NCBI GenBank assembly: GCA_011523505.1
Contig: WTGP01000018.1
Span: 59,777 to 123,776 of the forward strand
Direction: 5' to 3'
DNA from: Gammaproteobacteria bacterium
GTDB lineage: Bacteria > Pseudomonadota > Gammaproteobacteria > Steroidobacterales > Foliamicaceae
DNA: 64,000 nucleotides
Shown here: in pieces, positions 37,861-46,857 of the stretch
Layout of the letters: each line of letters starts with the position of its first letter
Position numbering within the stretch: position 1 is the stretch's first letter
Position numbers and translations under genes: made by a program
The notes under the pieces: model-generated
What the model was told of the DNA's origin: nothing
The model's input: the letters and a program-made list of their open reading frames with translations, nothing else
The model's database searches: none

Positions 37861-38177
37861 TCCAGGTCCTGAACCAGTTCCCGCAGCTCGCCGGTGCGAG
37901 CCATCTGCGTGACGATGTCGGCGCCGCCCACCAGTTCGCCCTGCACGTACAACTGCGGAAATGTGGGCCAGTTCGAGTATTCCTTCAGACCCTGGCGCAG
38001 GTCCTGATCCTGCAGAATGTCCACATAGGCGAAACGCTTGCCGCACTGGCGCAACGCCGCCACGACCTGCGCCGAAAACCCGCACTGGGGAAAATCCGGC
38101 GACCCCTTCATGTACAGCAACAGCGGAAATTCCTCGATCTGCTTGCTGATTCGCTGCTCTAATTGCTTGTCCTGCAT
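37857..38177 (-). CDS. grxD: Monothiol glutaredoxin
   Basis: The protein has 106 residues with the monothiol motif CGFS (Cys32 in FPQCGFSAQ) and the glutathione-binding NWPTFPQLYV and GGADIV segments. Grx4-type proteins carry and deliver 2Fe-2S clusters with glutathione and BolA. It is monocistronic and converges with rnt. Confidence 0.95.
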   Translation of the reverse strand: MQDKQLEQRISKQIEEFPLLLYMKGSPDFPQCGFSAQVVAALRQCGKRFAYVDILQDQDLRQGLKEYSNWPTFPQLYVQGELVGGADIVTQMARTGELRELVQDLD

Positions 38178-38242
38178 GGCCTTGGAATAAATTTCAAACG
38201 AATCCGATAATTATAGGCTACCGGCCGCCTCCCGGCTGTTCG

Positions 38243-39640
38243 CTACGCTGCCTTGCGCCACGGCTTGCGCGTGAATCGGCGGCCGAGGCCGCGTTCGATC
38301 TCCCGCCATTTCGATTCTTCATCCGGCGTGATGAATGTCACCGCCTCCCCGGCGCGGCCCATGCGGCCCGTGCGCCCGACCCGGTGGGTGAAATACTGCT
38401 GCGATTCCGGCAGGTCGTAGTTGATGATCTGATCAACGCCTTTCACATCCAGGCCGCGCGCAGCGACATTGGTTGCCACCAGGATCGGCGTGGCGCCGGA
38501 ACGGAACGCCGTCATCACACGCTCGCGCGCGTTTTGACTCAGATTGCCTTGCAGCGCTCCCACGGGATAGCCCAGCGCATCGAGCTGGCGCGCCAGCTTC
38601 CTGACGCCGTGCTTGGTCCTGCCGAAGACGATTACCGGCTCGCCGTCGCGCTGGTTCAGCAGCGTTTGAAGCGCCTGGGGCTTGTCGCCCTTCTTGATCG
38701 TATAGACCAGGTGCTGCACGGAGGGCAGTGATTTGACGTCGGCGTCCACCGCCACGATGACCGGGTCGCGCTGGTGTTTTTTGGCCGTTTTCGCTACCCA
38801 TGCCGGAACGGTTGCGGAAAACAGCGCGGTGGTCCGGTCGGCAGAGGTTCGGCGCAGGATGGCTTCGACATCCGGTGCGAACCCCTTGTCCAGCATCTCG
38901 TCGGCTTCGTCGAGCACGAGGAATCGCACCGATCGAAGATCCAGCACACCTTGCCGAAGATGGTCCAGCGTGCGGCCCGGCGTTCCAATGACGATCTGCG
39001 GGCCGCGGCGCAACCGGGCCTGCTGCGCGCGCGCCGACCGGCCGCCGTACAACAGCGTTACCTTGAGCCCTTGCTCCGAAGCCAGCGCCTCGGTAACCGA
39101 AGCCACCTGGATCGCCAATTCGCGGGTGGGCGCGAGCACCAGTGCCTGCACCTTGCGAACGGAGGGATCGCAACATTCCGCCATGGGCACGGCAAACGCC
39201 AGCGTCTTGCCGGATCCGGTGCGCGCCTGGCCGATCACGTCTCGGCCCGCCAGCAGTTGGGGAATGCACCGCTCCTGAATGGGTGTCGGCTCGGCGATAC
39301 CCATGGCGGCAATCGCCGCCCGGCTGGCGGGCTTCAGCTCGATGCCGGGAAATGCGGTCGCGCGATCGGCGGCATGACCGGCGGGTGGATGGATCGAGGC
39401 AGGCAAGTCGTTGGCAGCTGAATCGTTGGCCGGTGCGTCATTGCCCGCGGACTTGCCGGCACGAATGTCATCAAAGCAGGGACGGCAGTACACCGGCCGG
39501 CCCGGCTTGGGCCGAAACGGGACGACGGTTGCGGTATCGCAGTTGGTGCACACGACATCGAAGCGCTGCTTGCGGCCGGACGGCCGGCGTTTCGACCCGC
39601 GGCCGGAAGACCTGCGGGTCGAGCGGGGTTGAAAAGGCAT
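38243..39640 (-). CDS. DEAD-box RNA helicase with N-terminal zinc ribbon
   Basis: The protein has 465 residues. The helicase core carries the Q motif (PTPIQERCIPQL), Walker A ARTGSGKT, PTRELA, DEAD (VLDEADEMLD), SAT and HRVGRTGRMGRAG, all intact. The N-terminal 60 residues hold a basic tract then a CxxC-x17-CxxC zinc ribbon (Cys31, 34, 52, 55), not typical of RhlE/RhlB/DbpA-type enzymes. The C-terminus is short and basic. It is probably an RNA-remodelling helicase in ribosome assembly or RNA decay; the subfamily is unclear. Confidence 0.9.
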   Translation of the reverse strand: MPFQPRSTRRSSGRGSKRRPSGRKQRFDVVCTNCDTATVVPFRPKPGRPVYCRPCFDDIRAGKSAGNDAPANDSAANDLPASIHPPAGHAADRATAFPGIELKPASRAAIAAMGIAEPTPIQERCIPQLLAGRDVIGQARTGSGKTLAFAVPMAECCDPSVRKVQALVLAPTRELAIQVASVTEALASEQGLKVTLLYGGRSARAQQARLRRGPQIVIGTPGRTLDHLRQGVLDLRSVRFLVLDEADEMLDKGFAPDVEAILRRTSADRTTALFSATVPAWVAKTAKKHQRDPVIVAVDADVKSLPSVQHLVYTIKKGDKPQALQTLLNQRDGEPVIVFGRTKHGVRKLARQLDALGYPVGALQGNLSQNARERVMTAFRSGATPILVATNVAARGLDVKGVDQIINYDLPESQQYFTHRVGRTGRMGRAGEAVTFITPDEESKWREIERGLGRRFTRKPWRKAA

Positions 39641-39797
39641 GAGGGTAGGACTCCTCGGTCCAGGAATGAGATGAGACAGGTGTTCAGCGCGGGGAAGTGC
39701 AGGGGAGGACCGATTCAGTCACCTGCTGCGAGAAAACATGGCGCGGCTAATCTGCGCGTTCGCGGGCGCATTATGACAGATTACGAGGCTCTTGTTG

Positions 39798-40208
39798 TTA
39801 CCCGGAACCGGCGGAGCGCCAGAGGCGCACGCCGCAGGCGCCGGTCACGGCCACGTAGAGGGGGTCGATGAAGGACCAGAGCAACGGGACTTCCCGGCCG
39901 ACCATGTCGCCGAACCAGTTCGAGAGATACCACAGGGCCAGCACCAGCGCACTGTAGAAGAGCGTGTTGACTTCGATGGAACGTCTGAGGTCGCCGGCGC
40001 CTGCGTCGCCCTTGCCGAGTCCCAGCTTCCACGAGAAACTCGCCGCCAGGGCGATCAGCACGGCCGGCGCCATGAACCAGTTGACGACCACCCAGGTGGG
40101 ATAGCCGGTGCTGCCGTCGTCATAGACGGGAGTCATGAAGAACAACACGCCGACGACGGCGGCCATGGCCACGGAATACGCCCCGAGAATGCGTTGAACG
40201 ATGCTCAC
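39798..40208 (-). CDS. Hypothetical four-helix membrane protein
   Basis: The protein has 136 residues with hydrophobic segments at about 8-25, 42-60, 82-98 and 108-128. The short basic loop KLGLGKGDAGAGDLRRS separates helices 2 and 3. No family or catalytic motif is recognised. It is divergent from the PuuD-like gene across 100 bp and could share its regulation. Confidence 0.65.
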   Translation of the reverse strand: MSIVQRILGAYSVAMAAVVGVLFFMTPVYDDGSTGYPTWVVVNWFMAPAVLIALAASFSWKLGLGKGDAGAGDLRRSIEVNTLFYSALVLALWYLSNWFGDMVGREVPLLWSFIDPLYVAVTGACGVRLWRSAGSG

Positions 40209-40310
40209 GATGCACTGCCTCCTCTCGACAGGAACCCGAGGCCACGGAATTTACCGGCAAACCGTTTGTGGCACAATCGGCGCTTCGGAATTTGACGTAG
40301 AGGGGACGTT

Positions 40311-40934
40311 ATGAACCCATTGAACACCCTTACAGGCACGCTCGTAGGCGGCCTCGTACTCTCACTCATCATCATGGCGATCGCTGCGGGCGCCGGCAGT
40401 TCGATGGGCGGGATCAACGCAGTCAACGCTTTCCTGATCTGGCTGCATGTGTTTGCCGGCATTACCTGGATCGGCCTGCTCTACTACTTCAATTTCGTAC
40501 AGGTCCAGGCACTTTCGGACGCGGCTTCGGACGACGAGGGTCCGAGTGGCGCCGCCATTACCCGCTATGTCGCGCCCCGCGCGCTGTGGTGGTTCCGCTG
40601 GGCCGCGCTGGTCACCTGGCTGGCCGGGTTTACCTTCCTGCTGCACACGCAAAACACGATCAACGTGTTTACTCTCGGCCTGGTGCCGGGCGGAGGGGAC
40701 GCCATGTACGGGCTGACACTCGGCGTCGGCGCCTGGCTGGGCTCGATCATGCTGTTCAACGTCTGGATGGTCATCTGGCCCAACCAGAAGAAGGTGCTCG
40801 GCATGGTGGAAGCCAGCGCCGAGGAAATCAACAAGGCGCGCAGAACCGCTTTCGTGTTCTCGCGCACCAACACGCTTCTTTCGATTCCGATGCTGGCCAG
40901 CATGGTCGGCGCCGGCCACGGAATGATGTTCTAA
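40311..40934 (+). CDS. Membrane protein of the urate hydroxylase PuuD N-terminal family (PF06181-like), without cytochrome domain
   Basis: The protein has 207 residues with four or more transmembrane helices. LHVFAGITWIGLLYYFNFVQ, ALWWFRWAALVTWLAG and VWMVIWPNQKKVLG, then ARRTAFVFSRTNTLLSIPML, match the N-terminal membrane domain of PuuD. Full PuuD has a C-terminal cytochrome c domain of about 150-200 residues; here the protein stops after the membrane domain. No purine gene lies nearby, so urate oxidation should not be assumed. Confidence 0.75.
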   Translation: MNPLNTLTGTLVGGLVLSLIIMAIAAGAGSSMGGINAVNAFLIWLHVFAGITWIGLLYYFNFVQVQALSDAASDDEGPSGAAITRYVAPRALWWFRWAALVTWLAGFTFLLHTQNTINVFTLGLVPGGGDAMYGLTLGVGAWLGSIMLFNVWMVIWPNQKKVLGMVEASAEEINKARRTAFVFSRTNTLLSIPMLASMVGAGHGMMF

Positions 40935-40940
40935 GGACCG

Positions 40941-41885
40941 CTAATTTTCGGGCTGTTTGCCGCTGCCCTTGAGGATGGCGGTTGCGAGCGTGAACATCGA
41001 GGCCATGTTGCCCATGTCGGCGGGCACGATGAACGTATTGCCCTCCTGACCCAGCCGTCCGAACTGCTCCACGTACTGCTCGGCCACGCGCAGGCGCATG
41101 GCGCTCTCGCCGCCCTCCGCATTGACCGCTTCGGCCACTCGCCGCAAACCCTCGGCGGTGGCCGTGGCGACCGCCAGGATCGCCTCCGCCTCACCCTCGG
41201 CCTCGTTGATCTGCTTCTGCTTGGCCGCCTCCGACTCCTTGATGACGCGCTGCTTGTCGCCCTCGGCGTTATTGATCTGCGCATCGCGCTCGCCCTCGGA
41301 CGTCAGCACCACGGCGCGCTTCTCACGCTCGGCGCGCATCTGCTTCTCCATTGCGGCGAGCACGTCCCTGGGCGGATTGATGTTCTTGATCTCGTATCGG
41401 AGAACCTTGATGCCCCAGGCGCTGGTGGCCTTGTCCAGTTCCGAAACGACCGATGAATTGATGGAGGCCCGTTCCTCGAACGTGCGGTCCAGGTCGAGCT
41501 TTCCGACCTCGCTTCGCAGGGTGGTCTGGGCCAGTTGCGAAATGGCGAACAGGTAGTCCGTAATGCCGTAGGAGGCGTCCTTGGCATCAAGAACCTGAAG
41601 GTACAGAACGCCGTCCACGCCCACCTGCACATTGTCGCGGGTAATGCAAATCTGCTCGGGAATATCGGCCGCCTGCTCCTTTAGCGTGTGCTTGTAGGCC
41701 ACTCGCTGAATGAACGGCATGAGAATGTGGAATCCGGCCCGCATGGTGTTGCTATAGCGCCCGAGCGTCTCCACCACGTAGGCGGACTGCTGCGGCACCA
41801 CCACAGCGGTCTTGGCGATGACCACAATGATCAGGATGGCCAGGGCGCCGGCCACGATCAGGCCGAAAATCGTTGTTGCTTCCAT
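40941..41885 (-). CDS. SPFH/stomatin-like membrane scaffold protein (QmcA type)
   Basis: The protein has 314 residues with an N-terminal membrane helix (about 5-26), the SPFH/band 7 domain (about 30-190, ending VLRYEIKNINPPRDVLAAMEKQM) and a long Ala/Glu-rich coiled coil. It forms large membrane oligomers; partners are normally NfeD proteins, and an nfeD-like gene lies 32 bp upstream in the same operon. The last 60 residues are more hydrophobic, as in the QmcA group. Confidence 0.92.
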   Translation of the reverse strand: MEATTIFGLIVAGALAILIIVVIAKTAVVVPQQSAYVVETLGRYSNTMRAGFHILMPFIQRVAYKHTLKEQAADIPEQICITRDNVQVGVDGVLYLQVLDAKDASYGITDYLFAISQLAQTTLRSEVGKLDLDRTFEERASINSSVVSELDKATSAWGIKVLRYEIKNINPPRDVLAAMEKQMRAEREKRAVVLTSEGERDAQINNAEGDKQRVIKESEAAKQKQINEAEGEAEAILAVATATAEGLRRVAEAVNAEGGESAMRLRVAEQYVEQFGRLGQEGNTFIVPADMGNMASMFTLATAILKGSGKQPEN

Positions 41886-41917
41886 AAATCCGTGCTCGAA
41901 GAATCAGTAAATTGTGG

Positions 41918-42346
41918 CTAGTCCTGCGTCAGTTCAAGAACCAGTTGGTTAACGCGCGCCACGCGCACTCGCGCACCCTGGGGTATTTCCGCGGAACCGA
42001 CGTTGCGGGCATCCCACTCGGCGCCGCGCAGCATTGCCTTGCCGTGGGCGCCCGCGGCAATGGACGATACGGCAATGGCGTCTTCCCCGACCACCGCGTC
42101 GACGGACGCGCCCTTGCGGCGCAGGGCGGCGGCCCGCAAACGGCCACGGAAGAAATAAAGCAGCACAAGCGAGAGACCGCCAAACAGCAGCCATTGCGTC
42201 ACGAGGTCGCCGGTCAGGCCGAACAAGCCAAGGAGGCCCACCAGGACGGCGCTCAATCCGATGAAAAGCAGCCAGAACGCCGCGTCCACGGTGACCTCGG
42301 CCACCAGCAGCACAACTCCGAATACGATCCACAACCACCAGGACAT
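41918..42346 (-). CDS. NfeD-like membrane protein (YbbJ type)
   Basis: The product has 142 residues with two or three N-terminal hydrophobic segments (about 5-75) and a C-terminal OB-fold (about 85-142: GEDAIAVSSIAAGAHGKAML, RVRVARVNQLVLEL). This short form lacks the ClpP-like protease domain of long NfeD. It pairs with the downstream stomatin-like gene, as ybbJ does with qmcA. Confidence 0.9.
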   Translation of the reverse strand: MSWWLWIVFGVVLLVAEVTVDAAFWLLFIGLSAVLVGLLGLFGLTGDLVTQWLLFGGLSLVLLYFFRGRLRAAALRRKGASVDAVVGEDAIAVSSIAAGAHGKAMLRGAEWDARNVGSAEIPQGARVRVARVNQLVLELTQD

Positions 42347-42430
42347 ACAGGCAACCTTGAAGACGCAGGACTGGCGATCGATTTTATAGGAATCCGGCGT
42401 CCGTAGCCGGGCGATGCAGTGTTTCCCGGG

Positions 42431-43294
42431 TCAGGCCGTGATCCGCATGGAGAAATCGCAGGCCCGGACGTTCTTGGTCAACGCGCCGCAGGAGATACGG
42501 TCAACGCCGGTAGCAGCGACTTCGGCGACGTTGTCCGGCCCGATTCCGCCCGAAGCTTCCAGTATCACTTCCAATCCACGGCGATCGCGTTCCCCGACGG
42601 CCTCGGTCATTTGATCCACGGAGAAGTTGTCCAGCATTACCCAACTCGCACCGGCGTCCAGCGCCTCGCCGAACTCCTCGAGGTCCTGCACTTCCACCAT
42701 GACCGGAAAGTTCGCCTCGGCGCCCGATGCGGCCCTGAGCGCTGCGCCAACGCCTCCCGCGGCGGCAATGTGGTTCTCCTTGAGCAGGACCGCGTCGTAC
42801 AGGCCCATGCGGTGATTGCTTCCGCCGCCCACGCGCACCGCGTATTTCTGCGCCTGGCGCAGGCCGGGCAGGGTCTTGCGGGTGTCCAGCAGGACCGCAC
42901 GGCTGCCTTCCAGCGCCTTGACCATGGCGCGCGCCTGCGTCGCCACGGCCGACAGCAGTTGCAGGAAGTTCAGGGCCGAGCGCTCACCGCTGAGCAGCCC
43001 ACGCACCGGTCCCTCCAGCTCGCAGACGGGCTCGTCCGCCGTGGTCGTGCCGCCCTCGGCAACCCGCCAGCGGATCGCGATCCGCTCGTCGCAGGCCCGG
43101 AACACCTCGTCGAACCAGTCGCGCCCGCACAGCACGCACTCCTCGCGCGCGACGACCACCGCCGCGGCATGGGAATCCCCGGGCAGCAACCCGGCAGACA
43201 CGTCGCCGTCGCCCACGTCCTCGCGCAGCGCCCGGCGCACGTCCTCGCGCACAGCTCCCACTGGCGCGGCGGGTTGTTCCGGCTTCCCCATCAA
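42431..43294 (-). CDS. nadC: Nicotinate-nucleotide pyrophosphorylase (carboxylating)
   Basis: The protein has 287 residues, normal for NadC. DTRKTLPGLRQAQKYAV, GGGSNHRMGLYDAVLLKENH and EASGGIGPDNV are the quinolinate and PRPP binding segments. It converts quinolinate and PRPP to nicotinate mononucleotide in NAD synthesis. It is followed by nfeD on the same strand at 84 bp and sits downstream of the thioesterase gene by 21 bp. Confidence 0.95.
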   Translation of the reverse strand: MMGKPEQPAAPVGAVREDVRRALREDVGDGDVSAGLLPGDSHAAAVVVAREECVLCGRDWFDEVFRACDERIAIRWRVAEGGTTTADEPVCELEGPVRGLLSGERSALNFLQLLSAVATQARAMVKALEGSRAVLLDTRKTLPGLRQAQKYAVRVGGGSNHRMGLYDAVLLKENHIAAAGGVGAALRAASGAEANFPVMVEVQDLEEFGEALDAGASWVMLDNFSVDQMTEAVGERDRRGLEVILEASGGIGPDNVAEVAATGVDRISCGALTKNVRACDFSMRITA

Positions 43295-43315
43295 CTCAAG
43301 GGCGCTAGCCGCACC

Positions 43316-43723
43316 CTATTCCAGGAATACGTTCGTCACCGTGGCCCGGACCAGCACGGCGCCGTCCTTCTCGCGCCTGAGTTCCGCCTCGACCACGGAC
43401 TGGCGGCGGCCGTTGTGCACGATCCGGCCCTCCCCCAGCAGTGGTTCGCCCATCGGCACGGCCTTGAGGAAGTTGGCGGAGATCTGCGCCGTCGTGAACG
43501 GGCGCCCGCCGCCGCCGAACCAGGTCGTGGAGCCGCTCACATCGTCGAGCATCGCAAGCGCGTAGCCGCCCTGCAGCGAACCGATCGGGTTGGCCAGCTC
43601 CTGCGGGGGGCGGTAGGACGCGGTTACGACGCCCGCCTCGGCGTCCACCGAGACCAGTTCGCCGCCGACTGCGTCGCGGCTGGTCAGCCGCGGAAGTTTC
43701 GAGAGGTCGACCGGCTCCGCCAT
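43316..43723 (-). CDS. PaaI-family hot-dog thioesterase
   Basis: The protein has 135 residues with a single hot-dog domain. NPIGSLQGGYALAMLDDVSG is the acyl-CoA thioesterase core, with a QGG in place of the more common HGG, and the late strand segment VVEAELRREKDGAVLVRAT follows. It probably hydrolyses an acyl-CoA or aryl-CoA. It lies 17 bp after the UbiD-family gene on the same strand, so its substrate may be related to the product of that decarboxylase and the divergent CoA ligase. Confidence 0.85.
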   Translation of the reverse strand: MAEPVDLSKLPRLTSRDAVGGELVSVDAEAGVVTASYRPPQELANPIGSLQGGYALAMLDDVSGSTTWFGGGGRPFTTAQISANFLKAVPMGEPLLGEGRIVHNGRRQSVVEAELRREKDGAVLVRATVTNVFLE

Positions 43724-43740
43724 GCTGGAACCCGCTGGCC

Positions 43741-45237
43741 CTAATCCAGCGCGTCGCCCAGGCGCTTGGCCAGCGCCGCCACGTCCGCGGGATCGGCCTG
43801 GCTGACTTCCGGGTACTCGGTAAAGCGCTCGGGAATCTTCACCGTGGCGTCGATGCCCATCTGCTCGGACTGCACCGGCACGCCCTGGGCCGACTTAGGC
43901 GCCGAGGGGTCCAGCACGAAAGCCTGGCCGGACGGATTCATGATGATGTCCGATACGGGCTGCACCCGCGTCATGATCGCCCACTCCACCGAAGCCAGGT
44001 CGTAGGGATTGACGTCCGGTCCCACCACAATCACCAGCTTGGCCGTGCGTCCCCAGCGGCCGGCCGCGCCCCAGACGGCGTGCAGCACGTACTTGCCGAA
44101 CTCCGGATGCGGCTTGGTGGCGCCGTCCACGGCGAGCTGCACGATATAGGTCATGTTGGGCGTGACGACCACGTCCTTGACCTCGGGAATCTTGCGCCCC
44201 AGGTCGCTCAGGACTTCGCCCTCCACCGGCAGCAGCGCCAGGTAGTTGTGATCGAACGGAGGCACCATCTCCATCGTCGAGTGCCAGATCGGGTTCTTGC
44301 GGTGGGTGATGTGGTTGACCTGCATCAGCGGAAACACCTGCACCGCGTCGTAGTAGCCCAGCGGGTTGGAGTGCCAGCCGATCTGCTCCTGCTGGCCGGG
44401 CAGGAACTCGCCCTCCAGCACGTATTCGGCGGTGGCGGGAACTTCGATGTCCACCGTGTCGCATTTCACGAGATCGAGCGGCGCGCCGCGCAGGCCGCCG
44501 GCGAAGTCGTACTCGTCCTGGCCGAACGGCAGGCCGGTGGCGGACGCCAGGTGCAGCGCCGGGTCGCAGTTGCAGGCGATCGCGATTTCCAGGGTCTTGC
44601 CGGCGGCTATGGCCTTGGCCAGGTGCAGGCCGCCGTGATTCATCGGCGGGTTCCAATAGACGAACACCGCCAGGCAGCGGTCCTGGTTGTGCTGCGAATA
44701 CTCGCCGCCGGCCGGATGCTGGGCGTTCCAGAGCTGAGTATGGCGGTACCAGCCCACGTTGCGGGCGCCGGTTTCGGGATCCTTGGTGATCGCGATGCCG
44801 TTGGTGATGTAGCCGGGCCCCTCCTTTCCGAACCACACGTGCGGAATCTGCTTGCCAAGCGACACTTCGTTTTCGGGAATCACGACCTCCTTGCACGGTG
44901 CATTCTCCCGATCGACCATCACCGGCTTGTGCCAGCTTGCTGGGTCGGCGAGTACGCGCGCCAGCTTGCGCTTGGCTTCGAGCACGTCCTCCTCGTCGAT
45001 GCACAGCGCGGTGCGCTCGCGCGAGCCGTACGGATTGAACGCGACGGGGACGTCCGGCGTGTTGTAGCCGGTCAGGTTCTCCAGGATCAGGGCACGATTG
45101 GGGCCGCTGTGCAGAAGCGCCATAAGCGGCTGCAGATCGGACTCGTTCAGCCCCACCGAAAGCGGTTCCTTGATGCGGCGCAGGTCGTCGCGCTCCTCCA
45201 GCAGATCAAGAAATGCCCGAAAATCCTCGTATGCCAT
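43741..45237 (-). CDS. UbiD-family prenyl-FMN-dependent decarboxylase
   Basis: The protein has 498 residues from ATG 45237, with GGGAGG 8 nt upstream. It is of UbiD family length and fold. MAYEDFRAFLDLLEE opens the family N-terminus, and DVNPYDLASVEWAIMTRVQP carries the Glu and Arg of the catalytic region. The presence of a thioesterase, a CoA ligase and a short-chain dehydrogenase nearby, and no ubiquinone genes, suggests a catabolic (de)carboxylase rather than UbiD proper. UbiX, which makes its cofactor, is encoded 7 kb away. The substrate cannot be inferred. Confidence 0.88.
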   Translation of the reverse strand: MAYEDFRAFLDLLEERDDLRRIKEPLSVGLNESDLQPLMALLHSGPNRALILENLTGYNTPDVPVAFNPYGSRERTALCIDEEDVLEAKRKLARVLADPASWHKPVMVDRENAPCKEVVIPENEVSLGKQIPHVWFGKEGPGYITNGIAITKDPETGARNVGWYRHTQLWNAQHPAGGEYSQHNQDRCLAVFVYWNPPMNHGGLHLAKAIAAGKTLEIAIACNCDPALHLASATGLPFGQDEYDFAGGLRGAPLDLVKCDTVDIEVPATAEYVLEGEFLPGQQEQIGWHSNPLGYYDAVQVFPLMQVNHITHRKNPIWHSTMEMVPPFDHNYLALLPVEGEVLSDLGRKIPEVKDVVVTPNMTYIVQLAVDGATKPHPEFGKYVLHAVWGAAGRWGRTAKLVIVVGPDVNPYDLASVEWAIMTRVQPVSDIIMNPSGQAFVLDPSAPKSAQGVPVQSEQMGIDATVKIPERFTEYPEVSQADPADVAALAKRLGDALD

Positions 45238-45336
45238 GAACAAACCTCCCACCGGCACTTGCGTAAACGCGCAGCCTAATGCAATTTACGGTTTCTTTCC
45301 ACGGGCAGGGACCGGCCAGCGCATGCGGAGCGCCAA

Positions 45337-46857
45337 TTGAGCAGCGACAGGGTCTACGACTGGCTGGCCTACCACGCCCGCTACAACGCCGATTCTCTCG
45401 CCTGCGTGGATCTCGGCACCGGCCGGCGATTCACCTACGGCGAGTTCAACGAACGAAGCACGCGCCTGGCCACGGGGCTGGCAGCCGGGCACGGCGTCGG
45501 AAAGGGCGACCGGGTGGCCATCATCGCCGCCAACAGCACCGACTTCTACGAACTCATGTTCGCATGCTGGAAGCTGGGCGCGCTGTTCATGCCGCTGAAC
45601 TGGCGGCTGCACCCGGTGGAGATCGCGGAGCTTCTTTCGCACGGCGAGCCGAAGGCCGTGTTCTGCGACGAGGAATACGCGCCGCTGGCCGAGGGCTGGA
45701 ATGAGGGGGCGCTGCTGATCCGCCGAGACGGCGGCGGCTCGGACCACGAGCGGCTGATTGCCGGTCACGAGCCGGAAGCGGTCATGCCGCAGCTCAGCGG
45801 CGACGACCTGAACTGCCTTCTCTACACCTCCGGCACCACCGGAAGGCCCAAGGGGGTCATGTACAACTACCGCATGGTGCACAACACCGTGCTGTGCGGC
45901 GCACTGCACGCGGGCCTGTCGCGGGATTCGGTAAGCCTCACGTACGCCCCGATGTTTCACACGGCCGGATTGAACGCGGCGGGCACGTCGCTGTTCCACT
46001 ACGGCGGCTGTGTGAACGTGATGCCCCGCTGGGACGCGCGCAAGTGCCTCGGCTACCTGACCGACGCCGAAATGGGCATTACCCATTGCATCGGCGTGCC
46101 CACGCATTACCTGATGATGAGCGAGCTGCCGGAATTCGAAAGCGCGGAATTCCCGGCGCTGGCCTGCCTGGGCGTGGGCAGCGCCCCCGCGTCCATGCAA
46201 CTGCTGCGCACCTGGGAGGCCAAGGGCGTGGCCCTGGCGCAGTCCTACGGGCTGACGGAGTGTTTCAGCGTAACGATGACCCCGCCGCACCGCGCCCGCG
46301 AAATGCTGGGCTCGGCGGGCCACGCGATGATGCACGTGGAGGTGCAGGTCGGGGACGGCGAAGGCCGTGAGCTGCCGCGCGGCGAGGTGGGCGAGATCCA
46401 GTTGCGGGGCCCGGGCGTTACGCCCGGATACTGGCGCGACCCGGAGCTCACGGCCGCGTCGCGGGTGAACGGCTGGTTCCGCACCGGCGACGCGGCCCGC
46501 ATGGACGAAGAAGGCATTCTCACGATCGTGGACCGGCTCAAGGACATGTTCATATCCGGCGGCGAGAACATCTACCCGGTGGAGATCGAGAACGTGGTCG
46601 TACGGATGCCGGCGGTCAGCATGGTGGGCGTGATCGGCGTGCCCGATCCGAAGTGGGGCGAAGTGGGCATGGCGCTGGTGCTGCCGCGCAAGGGCATGCG
46701 GGTGACCGAAGAGGAGGTGCTGGAGCAATGCCGGAACCACCTGGCCCGCTATAAGATTCCCAGGCAGGTGAAGATCGTGAACGAGCTGCCGATCAGTCCG
46801 CAGGGCAAGCTTCTGAAGACGGAACTGCGCCGCCTCTACGGAGGGCGGGATGAGTAA
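45337..46857 (+). CDS. AMP-forming acyl-CoA synthetase/ligase
   Basis: The protein has 506 residues from TTG 45337, which has GGAG 7 nt upstream; the nearby ATG at 45323 runs into a stop. The adenylate-forming motifs are intact: YTSGTTGRPKGVMYNY, YGLTECF and GWFRTGDAARMDEEG, followed by DRLKDMFISGGENIYPVEIE and the late catalytic Lys region (PQGKLLKTEL). It activates a carboxylic acid to a CoA thioester. It is divergent from the UbiD-family gene, and the following MFS gene overlaps its stop. Confidence 0.92.
   Translation: MSSDRVYDWLAYHARYNADSLACVDLGTGRRFTYGEFNERSTRLATGLAAGHGVGKGDRVAIIAANSTDFYELMFACWKLGALFMPLNWRLHPVEIAELLSHGEPKAVFCDEEYAPLAEGWNEGALLIRRDGGGSDHERLIAGHEPEAVMPQLSGDDLNCLLYTSGTTGRPKGVMYNYRMVHNTVLCGALHAGLSRDSVSLTYAPMFHTAGLNAAGTSLFHYGGCVNVMPRWDARKCLGYLTDAEMGITHCIGVPTHYLMMSELPEFESAEFPALACLGVGSAPASMQLLRTWEAKGVALAQSYGLTECFSVTMTPPHRAREMLGSAGHAMMHVEVQVGDGEGRELPRGEVGEIQLRGPGVTPGYWRDPELTAASRVNGWFRTGDAARMDEEGILTIVDRLKDMFISGGENIYPVEIENVVVRMPAVSMVGVIGVPDPKWGEVGMALVLPRKGMRVTEEEVLEQCRNHLARYKIPRQVKIVNELPISPQGKLLKTELRRLYGGRDE

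Noticed and set aside
39629-39871. 80-codon plus-strand frame upstream of the small membrane gene
   Set aside because: Low complexity Arg-rich end, overlaps the 3' end of the real minus-strand gene, no ribosome site.
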